A stretch of DNA of 5,604 bases from an uncultured Bacilli bacterium. Its GTDB lineage: Bacteria > Bacillota_I > Bacilli_A > RF39 > UBA660. Under the pieces are notes generated by a model. The model saw nothing but the letters and a program-made list of their open reading frames with translations. It had not been told where the DNA came from and searched no databases. The stretch is taken from NCBI GenBank assembly GCA_947587565.1, contig CANPYA010000081.1, positions 1-5,604 on the forward strand, given 5' to 3'. The translations under genes and the position numbers were made by a program. Shown here piece by piece: positions 1 through 4,551 of the stretch (positions within the stretch are counted from its first letter, which is position 1; every line of letters begins with the position of its first letter).

Positions 1-1255
1 TATAATAGTCAAAGATATAAGAATCTAAGACAATAATAACATCTTTTCTATTTAACTTAAATAATTCTTTTAAATTATCATATGTTTTAATATTGATGGC
101 TCCGATACTTTCTAGATAACTTTTTAAATGGCTATTATTTTGAACATAGACTTCTTCGCCTTGAAGGCCATATACTGAATTAATTACTTTTGGACTTTTT
201 TTATTAATAATAATCGCTAAACTACCATTGATACCTTCTTTTAACTCGGTATAATTATTATTTAAATTGGTATTAAAATCAAAATAAATATCTACTTTAT
301 CTTTATTTAAAGATTTATTTAATTTATCAATATTATTATATTTTTTAATATTAAAGTAAACATCGGAAAATTCACTAAATTCTTGTAAGTATTCAGATAC
401 TATACCACCATAATTACCACTCATAATAACTTCATATGGCGAATTATTAACGAATCCATAGTTATAGTTAACACTTAACATATCGGTAATTTCACTATCA
501 GTTATACCTAAAGAACTTTTAAATATGGTAAATTCTTCATCTTTAATCTTACTATTAATATTCTCTTCCCATTTATTAAAATATTTAATTAAAATATTAC
601 TTAAATTATCATTAACCCCATTTAAAGTATAATAATTTTTAATATCACTTAAATGATAAACTATCTCTAAATTATTTTCTAGAATCTTATCTAAATATTC
701 CATTCTTGGTAAAATAATATAATTAATCGTAGTACCAATACCTGCAAATAATTCATCTATCGTATCATAACCATTATAATTAATATTTTCATCTTTTAAA
801 TAATTTTTAACTAATTCTAAATCACTATTTAATAAACCGACAGTTAAACCATCTAAATCTTCAATGGTATTAAAAGTACCATTTTCTTTACTTAATAAAA
901 CATAATGATCTGTATAAAAAACTTTGGTATTATCATTTATATTCTTACTTTTATTTAAATTAATTCCACTAGGTGTATCACTACTAGCAAAGGTAATAAT
1001 ATTTAAATTAAGACCATATTCTTCACTAAAATTATCTAAAAAATCATAGAATACCCCATGGCCATCTTTACTAAAAATATTTTCATCTTTTAAGACATAA
1101 ACATTTTGTAAAGCATTAAAATTGGAATTAATCCAAGTTCTTTCGGCACTCGTTAATTTATTCTCATCCATTAAATAACGATAGGCAAAAAAAGCGCCGG
1201 TTAAAATAAGGATTAACGCAATCAGTCCCGATATATAAATCTTCTTCTTTTTCAT
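1..1255 (-). CDS. Membrane-anchored protein with two tandem solute-binding-like (SBP family 3-type) domains, C-terminus cut by window edge
   Basis: I translated this by hand from ATG at 1255; it stays open for 418 codons to the left edge, so the C-terminus is missing. Residues 1-5 are basic (MKKKK) and residues 6-27 form one hydrophobic segment without a lipobox Cys, so a signal anchor with the rest outside the membrane is likely. Residues ~48-232 resemble a type 3 periplasmic-binding fold: GVFYDFLDNF near 67-76, a DLDGLTVGLL strand-turn near 133-142, then the ILPRMEYLDKIL hinge region near 181-192. A second copy appears to begin near 262 (NSPYEVIMSGNYGGIVSEYL, 271-290) and runs off the edge. 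The ATG overlaps the stop of the upstream gene (TAATG), so translation is probably coupled. Such tandem binding domains often precede a signalling domain (GGDEF, kinase), but none is visible. The ligand is unknown. The ORF is certain; the family is moderately sure. Confidence 0.8.
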   Translation of the reverse strand, partial: MKKKKIYISGLIALILILTGAFFAYRYLMDENKLTSAERTWINSNFNALQNVYVLKDENIFSKDGHGVFYDFLDNFSEEYGLNLNIITFASSDTPSGINLNKSKNINDNTKVFYTDHYVLLSKENGTFNTIEDLDGLTVGLLNSDLELVKNYLKDENINYNGYDTIDELFAGIGTTINYIILPRMEYLDKILENNLEIVYHLSDIKNYYTLNGVNDNLSNILIKYFNKWEENINSKIKDEEFTIFKSSLGITDSEITDMLSVNYNYGFVNNSPYEVIMSGNYGGIVSEYLQEFSEFSDVYFNIKKYNNIDKLNKSLNKDKVDIYFDFNTNLNNNYTELKEGINGSLAIIINKKSPKVINSVYGLQGEEVYVQNNSHLKSYLESIGAINIKTYDNLKELFKLNRKDVIIVLDSYIFDYY

Positions 1256-1737
1256 TATTCTTCTTTACTCTCTTCTTCTTTAATATTGTAATTACTCCAA
1301 GTAATACTTTCTTCACTATTACTATTATGAGCCCCCATTAAAGTGTATTTAGTATCACTTATCGTATATTGTAAATCATACACTCCAAGTTCCTCATCAC
1401 TAAATTTTTCTAAAGTACTATTTGCTATTTCTTTGGCTTTTTCCATATCGGTATCTACTTCATAAGTAATAATAAAATAAACAACTTTACCTTGTAAAGT
1501 TACACTTGCTTTACTAACTTTTTCGGTACTTTCTAAAGTATTTTTTAAATCTTTAAGTAAATCATCTTTTAAAGGAACTTTTTCCGTTATATCTAAACGA
1601 TGTCCATAAGGACTTTCACTAGAGCCATAAAAGAATGTTAAAGATACGACAATAACTATGATTAAACAAACAAGAATGATGGCTCCTAAAACAAATAAGA
1701 TTTTATTTTCATTCCAAACTTTTTTTAATTTACTCAT
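1255..1737 (-). CDS. Hypothetical single-pass membrane protein, 160 aa
   Basis: I do not recognise the family. Residues 1-12 are basic and polar, residues 13-37 form one strong transmembrane helix, and the remaining ~120 residues are probably extracytoplasmic. The soluble part has an alternating helix/strand look: a charged helix (55-72), a strand pair around VSKASVTLQGKVVYFIITYEV (74-94 region), a helix (97-113), then DLQYTISDTKYTLMGAH (121-137). It ends in an acidic, Glu/Ser-rich tail. The strand-helix-strand order is loosely like small Asp23- or YhcN-type folds, but I see no diagnostic motif. The start is supported by an AGAGGTG Shine-Dalgarno at 1745-1751, 7 nt upstream, and by a promoter just beyond it. 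The stop codon overlaps the next gene's ATG by one base, so the two proteins are probably made in fixed ratio and may act together. Confidence 0.85.
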   Translation of the reverse strand: MSKLKKVWNENKILFVLGAIILVCLIIVIVVSLTFFYGSSESPYGHRLDITEKVPLKDDLLKDLKNTLESTEKVSKASVTLQGKVVYFIITYEVDTDMEKAKEIANSTLEKFSDEELGVYDLQYTISDTKYTLMGAHNSNSEESITWSNYNIKEEESKEE

Positions 1738-1744
1738 TTATTCA

Positions 1745-1794
1745 CACCTCTTTGGTTACTTAAATATTATACTATATTATAAATTTTATGGCAA
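1745..1794 (-). promoter_or_regulatory. Promoter and Shine-Dalgarno site for the left operon
   Basis: Reading the minus strand, TTGCCA (plus 1789-1794) is a -35 box, followed by a 17-bp spacer and a perfect TATAAT -10 box (plus 1766-1771). Transcription should begin near 1759, giving a leader of about 20 nt. An AGAGGTG Shine-Dalgarno (1745-1751) lies 7 nt from the ATG at 1737. This is a strong sigma-A-type arrangement. Confidence 0.75.
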
Positions 1795-1818
1795 ACTGTA
1801 ACCATACTTGTCTAATTG

Positions 1819-1831
1819 TGTAAAATTTACA
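1819..1831. repeat. Short palindrome, possible operator in the divergent promoter region
   Basis: TGTAAA and TTTACA are perfect complementary arms around a single A. The dyad lies upstream of both divergent promoters. AT-rich six-base arms can arise by chance, so an operator role is only a possibility. Confidence 0.3.
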
Positions 1832-1906
1832 TTTCAAAGACTATATTTCTTCTAAATCATTATTAGATAAACTTTTTTTATTCCTATATAAAAATGTTAT
1901 TTACTA

Positions 1907-1934
1907 TTGAAATTTATATCAAGTGAGTTATAAT
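1907..1934 (+). promoter_or_regulatory. Promoter for the MazF-like toxin gene
   Basis: TTGAAA (1907-1912), a 16-bp spacer and TATAAT (1929-1934) match a sigma-A promoter. The predicted start near 1941 gives a leader of about 50 nt before the ATG at 1992. Confidence 0.6.
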
Positions 1935-1977
1935 TAAGTCAATACTCATATTTGAAAACATTAAATTTATATAGAAT

Positions 1978-1985
1978 AGGAAGTG
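1978..1985 (+). promoter_or_regulatory. Shine-Dalgarno AGGAAGTG that fixes the toxin start at 1992
   Basis: The longest reading frame opens at GTG 1983, but that codon is part of the AGGAAGTG ribosome-binding sequence itself. ATG at 1992 lies 6 nt beyond this site, a normal spacing, so it is the better start. Confidence 0.7.
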
Positions 1986-1991
1986 ACTAAA

Positions 1992-2615
1992 ATGACAAAT
2001 CAAATGTCAACAGAAACAAAACACAAAAAATTGATAGAAACACATAGCAATAATATTACAATATCAGATATGAATTTAGCAAATAAATATACTCATTTTG
2101 AAGAATCTAAATTGGATGAAAGTAAAACATTATTATATGAAATAAATACTTCTCCAACACATTATAAAAGATTTACAAGAGGTCAAATAATAAGAGTTAA
2201 ATTTGGAGTAAATATTGGAAGTGAGTTTTCAGGTGACCATTATGCAATTGTTATTTCAAAACAAGATACAATGATTAATCCTGTTATTCATGTTATTCCA
2301 TTAACTTCAAAAAAAGCAAAATATAATTTAAATTTAGGTGACTTATTATATAATGAAGAAGAAATAAATAAATTAAAAAATCTATTAATAAATGAAACAA
2401 ATAACAAAAAAATTAGAGAAATTAATAATTGCATTAAATATTATTCTAATCGAAAAGGCAAAAAAACTTATGCATGCATTAAGCATTTAAAAACAATAAG
2501 TAAATTATCTGTTTGTAAACTTATAAATGAATACGATTATTTATATAATTTAAAAATTTCTAGTGATAAATTAAAATTAATTGATGAAGAAATTATAAAA
2601 GAATATACTTTATAG
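1992..2615 (+). CDS. Solitary PemK/MazF-like toxin (mRNA interferase family), 207 aa
   Basis: This is a PemK/MazF-fold protein, a family of ribosome-independent or mRNA-directed endoribonucleases. The core begins at residue ~60 with FTRGQIIRVKFG, then NIGSE (74-78), the strand HYAIVIS (83-89), IPLTSK (102-107), and the typical C-terminal block TYACIKHLKTIS (159-170) followed by KLKLIDEEIIKEY. The Thr of the catalytic pair is kept (LTS, T105). Where B. subtilis MazF has its catalytic Arg (GSEQGG-R), this protein has His83 (GSEFSGD-H), which from memory also occurs in lone phage-type PemK relatives. It is longer than classic MazF (~115 aa), with a polar ~58-residue N-terminal extension and a helical insert at ~120-155. 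It is transcribed opposite to its neighbours, no antitoxin ORF adjoins it, and Thr codons are ACA/ACT without ACC, unlike the solute-binding gene. It is probably acquired cargo. Activity is unproven. Confidence 0.82.
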   Translation: MTNQMSTETKHKKLIETHSNNITISDMNLANKYTHFEESKLDESKTLLYEINTSPTHYKRFTRGQIIRVKFGVNIGSEFSGDHYAIVISKQDTMINPVIHVIPLTSKKAKYNLNLGDLLYNEEEINKLKNLLINETNNKKIREINNCIKYYSNRKGKKTYACIKHLKTISKLSVCKLINEYDYLYNLKISSDKLKLIDEEIIKEYTL

Positions 2616-2627
2616 TATAGAAAAATA

Positions 2628-2670
2628 CATATTTTATGATGCATATTTTATGCTTGACTAGCATAAAATA
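2628..2670. repeat. Tandem palindromes flanking a -35 box (putative operator)
   Basis: CATATTTTATG occurs at 2628-2638 and again at 2642-2652, exactly 14 bp apart. Each copy is a dyad (CATA, TTT, TATG); the second extends to GCATA/TATGC at 2641-2653. A third, inverted partial copy (AGCATAAAATA, 2660-2670) pairs perfectly over 11 bp with 2644-2654, leaving a TGACT loop (2655-2659). The -35 box TTGACT (2654-2659) lies between the second and third copies, where a repressor would compete with RNA polymerase. No T-tract follows, so a plain terminator for the toxin gene is less likely. Confidence 0.55.
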
Positions 2671-2682
2671 ATATTGTAGAAT
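2654..2682 (+). promoter_or_regulatory. Promoter of the putative small RNA
   Basis: TTGACT (2654-2659), a 17-bp spacer and TAGAAT (2677-2682) match sigma-A boxes in 5 of 6 positions each at the optimal spacing. The start point would be A2687 or A2689, immediately before the first hairpin of the structured region and about 70 bp after the toxin stop codon. Confidence 0.55.
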
Positions 2683-2688
2683 ATAGAT

Positions 2689-2790
2689 ACAAGAGCAGAA
2701 ATGCTTTTTAAAGTATTGTATAAGACTATGCAATACAATGACAAGTGTCGTTAGACATTCTACAAAGGTTGGCCAAGTGCTAACCTTTTA
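2689..2790 (+). ncRNA. Putative ~100-nt structured small RNA downstream of the toxin gene
   Basis: Four hairpins follow one another with little spacer. H1 is 2691-2697 with 2702-2708 and a GAAA (GNRA-type) loop. H2 is 2713-2722 with 2727-2736, 10 bp, loop AGAC. H3 is 2737-2742 with 2747-2752, loop AAGT, abutting H2 with no gap. H4 is 2764-2773 with 2779-2788, loop CAAGT, ending in TTTT and serving as the likely terminator. Each stem contains one G-U pair (2693-2706, 2719-2730, 2739-2750, 2771-2781) that would be an A-C mismatch in the other strand's transcript, so the plus strand is the likely RNA. A promoter sits at the right distance. No protein of useful size is encoded. I match it to no known RNA family; a role with the toxin is inferred only from position. 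Confidence 0.5.
2764..2789 (+). terminator. Terminator-like hairpin at the end of the small-RNA region
   Basis: Ten pairs (2764-2773 with 2779-2788, one G-U) enclose a CAAGT loop, with a short A-tract before the stem and only four T residues at its end. The U-tract is short, so termination may be partial. It would also end toxin mRNA that reads through. Confidence 0.5.
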
Positions 2791-2800
2791 AATTGCATAT

Positions 2801-2820
2801 AAAAACCCGTTGGTTACGGG
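2801..2820 (-). terminator. Intrinsic terminator after tRNA-Arg
   Basis: On the minus strand the stem CCCGT/ACGGG encloses a five-base loop and is followed directly by TTTTT (plus 2801-2805). It starts 13 bp after the encoded CCA end of the tRNA, the expected place. Confidence 0.85.
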
Positions 2821-2833
2821 ATTATAAACTAAA

Positions 2834-2910
2834 TGGTGTCCCCGAAGGGATTCGAACCCTCGGCCTCACGCGTCGGAGGCGTGCGCTCTATCCAGCTGAG
2901 CTACAAGGAC
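2834..2910 (-). tRNA. tRNA-Arg (anticodon CCG)
   Basis: The minus strand folds into a complete 77-nt cloverleaf. The acceptor stem is GTCCTTG with CGGGGAC (two G-U pairs). The D-stem is GCTC/GAGC, and the anticodon stem CACGC/GCGTG carries loop CTCCGAC, placing anticodon CCG at plus 2874-2876 to read CGG. A five-base variable loop and T-arm GAGGG-TTCGAAT-CCCTT follow, then discriminator A and an encoded CCA. Its 5' end is 12 bp after the fthC stop codon. CGG is a rare codon in such an AT-rich genome, so this is probably a low-demand tRNA. Confidence 0.97.
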
Positions 2911-2916
2911 AACCTT

Positions 2917-2925
2917 ATTATATCA
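2917..2925 (-). promoter_or_regulatory. Possible extended -10 promoter of tRNA-Arg
   Basis: The minus strand reads TGATATAAT, a TGn extended -10 with a perfect TATAAT (plus 2917-2922), while a -35 at 17 bp is poor. The TGA is also the stop codon of the upstream gene. Six bases separate the -10 from the first tRNA base, so transcription would start at or next to the mature 5' end. Co-transcription with fthC is the alternative. Confidence 0.4.
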
Positions 2926-3447
2926 CATTTCATCACTAATTACTGCATTAATTTTGATATCATACTTATCTTTTGTAAAATTTTCAATTAAACATTCTTT
3001 ATAACATAACCCAATACTATAAATATTATGTTTAGAATAAAACTTATCATAGTAACCTTTGCCATAACCAATGCGGTAATTATCTTTAGAAAAACAAATA
3101 CCTGGAGTTATCGAAATAGTATCTTTAAAATCAGTAACTTTTATATTCGTAGTGGGTTCTAAAATATAATAAGTACCTATTTTTAAATCATTAAGACTAT
3201 TAATATAATAAAAATTCATGGTATTATTTTCTATTTTAGGTACAGCAACTTTTTTATTCTTCAAAAAATATGCAATTAATTTTTTAGTATCTACTTCACT
3301 ATTAATTGATACATAAATTAAAATAGTTTTAGCATTTTTAACATACACATTATTAATAACCTTATTAAATATAATATTATCTTTCTCTTCTTTATTAATA
3401 ATATTATTTCTAATTTCTAAATATTTTTTTCTTAATTCATTTTTCAT
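2923..3447 (-). CDS. fthC: 5-formyltetrahydrofolate cyclo-ligase (5,10-methenyl-THF synthetase)
   Basis: The enzyme uses ATP to convert 5-formyl-THF to 5,10-methenyl-THF in the cytoplasm, returning a storage or inhibitory folate to the one-carbon pool. Family landmarks are in order: LRKKYLEIR near the N-terminus (5-13), IYVSINSEVDTKKLI (44-58) with the substrate-side Glu, KKVAVPKI (65-72), GTYYILEP (91-98), ITPGICFS (113-120) and the hallmark RIGYGKGYYDKF (125-136) of the nucleotide/folate site. The end NAVISDE replaces the usual VVTE-like tail. At 174 aa it is slightly shorter than the common 180-200 aa. It follows rseP after a strong terminator, so it likely has its own promoter. TGA as its stop shows the standard code. 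The Shine-Dalgarno is distant (AGGTG at 3461-3465, 13 nt from the ATG), which is odd. Confidence 0.93.
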   Translation of the reverse strand: MKNELRKKYLEIRNNIINKEEKDNIIFNKVINNVYVKNAKTILIYVSINSEVDTKKLIAYFLKNKKVAVPKIENNTMNFYYINSLNDLKIGTYYILEPTTNIKVTDFKDTISITPGICFSKDNYRIGYGKGYYDKFYSKHNIYSIGLCYKECLIENFTKDKYDIKINAVISDEM

Positions 3448-3453
3448 AATTAA

Positions 3454-3465
3454 ATTATAACACCT
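3454..3465 (-). promoter_or_regulatory. Extended -10 (TGTTATAAT) overlapping a distant Shine-Dalgarno upstream of fthC
   Basis: TGTTATAAT occupies plus 3454-3462 on the minus strand; the TATAAT ends six bases before the ATG, so this promoter would give a leaderless mRNA. The only Shine-Dalgarno candidate, AGGTG (3461-3465), is 13 nt from the ATG and would not be in that transcript. Either the promoter lies further upstream or translation starts without a leader. No good -35 is visible. Confidence 0.35.
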
Positions 3466-3468
3466 ATC

Positions 3469-3493
3469 AAAAGAAAAAGAAGCAATTTGCTTC
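3469..3493 (-). terminator. Intrinsic terminator after rseP
   Basis: On the minus strand GAAGCA/TGCTTC (six pairs, three-base loop) starts on the base right after the TAG stop of rseP and is followed by TTTTTCTTTT. It separates the cdsA-rseP transcript from fthC. Confidence 0.88.
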
Positions 3494-4537
3494 CTAAAAT
3501 AATCTAATTATATCATTGATTGTTACATAAATAATTAATAACATTAAAAGTATAAAACCAATCGTATGACACATATTCTCAAATTTTTGATTAACGGGAC
3601 TACCTTTAATTTTTTCAATCGCTAAGAATAAAATTCTTCCACCATCAAAGGCTGGGAATGGAATAATATTAATTACGCCAACATTAATGGAAAGATAGGC
3701 GACTAGATAAACTACTTGCATTAAACCATATTTAACACTTTCATCGACTACGGTATAAATACCAACTGGACCTGATAAAGCATCAATTGAAATCTTACCA
3801 GTAAATAAACCTCCTAAAGTTAACCACATTGATGCCACTACCGCATAGAACTTGCCAAAGGCAAATTTAATTTTATTAAATAAACCATGAGTTTCTTCTT
3901 GACTAACACTAAAACCAAATTTAGTATCATTTTCATCTTTAACTTCTTTTGGCGTTATTTTATAATCTTCTACTTCCCCATTTTCATGTTTAATAGTAAA
4001 TTCATAATAATCTTTATCATTTTTAAAATACAATAGTATTTGTGCTTCATCCCAAGTACTAATATGATTATTGTTAATAGCGATTATTTTATCACCCTTA
4101 ACAATACCAGCTTCCGCCATTGGGTAGCCTTCTAAAACCGTATCTATTTTTGGTGATAATTCTGTTGATCCCCAAATTAACCCAAATAAGAATAATAAGA
4201 CTAAAGCCATTAAGAAGTTATTGAAAACTCCCGCGGCCATTACAATTATTCTTTGCCAAATCGGTTTATTACATAAACATTTCTCTTTAGGAACACTATC
4301 ATCATCTTCATAAACTTCACCAGCCATGGAAACAAATCCGCCGATAGGAAGTGCCCTTATATTATAAGTTATTCCATCTTTTTTTCCTTTTTTAGAAAAT
4401 ATTACGGGTCCCATTCCAATGGAAAATTCATGAATATAAACCCCAAATTTTTTAGCCCAAAAGAAATGACCAAATTCATGAACTAAAACGATAAGACCTA
4501 AAATAAAGATAAATAATATTACTGTTAAAATCCACAT
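3494..4537 (-). CDS. rseP: RseP/RasP-type site-2 intramembrane zinc metalloprotease
   Basis: This membrane protease cleaves transmembrane segments of substrates such as anti-sigma factors and signal-peptide remnants. The zinc motif HEFGH (H20, E21, H24) sits in the first membrane helix, the GFV membrane-associated motif is at 67-69, and a second helix spans ~97-122. A single PDZ domain follows (~128-200, with YPMAEAGIVKGDKIIAINN at 138-156). The third zinc ligand is D298 in PFPAFDGGR, where most members have LDGG. SGPVGI (255-260) and a last helix (~325-345) complete the fold. At 347 aa it is a little shorter than the 420-aa B. subtilis RasP, consistent with one PDZ. AAAGGTGAT (4543-4551) is the Shine-Dalgarno, 5 nt from the ATG and reaching into the last codons of cdsA, so the pair is one operon. 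The dxr gene often found between them is absent. Confidence 0.95.
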   Translation of the reverse strand: MWILTVILFIFILGLIVLVHEFGHFFWAKKFGVYIHEFSIGMGPVIFSKKGKKDGITYNIRALPIGGFVSMAGEVYEDDDSVPKEKCLCNKPIWQRIIVMAAGVFNNFLMALVLLFLFGLIWGSTELSPKIDTVLEGYPMAEAGIVKGDKIIAINNNHISTWDEAQILLYFKNDKDYYEFTIKHENGEVEDYKITPKEVKDENDTKFGFSVSQEETHGLFNKIKFAFGKFYAVVASMWLTLGGLFTGKISIDALSGPVGIYTVVDESVKYGLMQVVYLVAYLSINVGVINIIPFPAFDGGRILFLAIEKIKGSPVNQKFENMCHTIGFILLMLLIIYVTINDIIRLF

Positions 4538-4551
4538 AAAGCATCACCTTT

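Larger units (their letters stand above)
1738..1991. other. Divergent intergenic region without genes
   Basis: This 254-bp AT-rich spacer lies between the left operon and the toxin gene. It carries the two outward-facing promoters and a small dyad at 1819-1831 (arms TGTAAA and TTTACA around one base). Stop codons occur in all plus-strand frames, so no antitoxin-sized ORF precedes the toxin gene. Confidence 0.7.

Noticed and set aside
1983..1991. GTG at 1983 as the toxin start (210-residue version)
   Set aside because: The GTG is inside the AGGAAGTG ribosome-binding sequence; ATG at 1992 has correct spacing.
2644..2670. Simple rho-independent terminator for the toxin gene
   Set aside because: The 11-bp stem is almost all A-T and is followed by ATATTG with no T-tract; it also contains the -35 box, so an operator explains it better.
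2674..2765. Degenerate tRNA or second cloverleaf
   Set aside because: The four-way topology looks similar, but all hairpin loops are four bases, no TTCGA T-loop or seven-base anticodon loop exists, and the stem lengths (9, 7, 10, 6) do not fit.
2689..2790. 6S RNA, because 6S precedes the 5-formyl-THF cyclo-ligase gene in enterobacteria
   Set aside because: 6S is one long bulged hairpin of ~180-200 nt; here there are several short hairpins, on the strand opposite the ligase gene.
2834..2850. tRNA 3'-end att duplication marking an integrated element
   Set aside because: I looked for a copy of the tRNA 3' end in the toxin-side sequence (about 1740-2800) and saw none, and there is no integrase in the window.
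2923..2925. TGA as a Trp codon (Mycoplasma code)
   Set aside because: Reading through TGA would extend the protein into the tRNA, the product ends normally for its family, and Trp residues in other genes are TGG.
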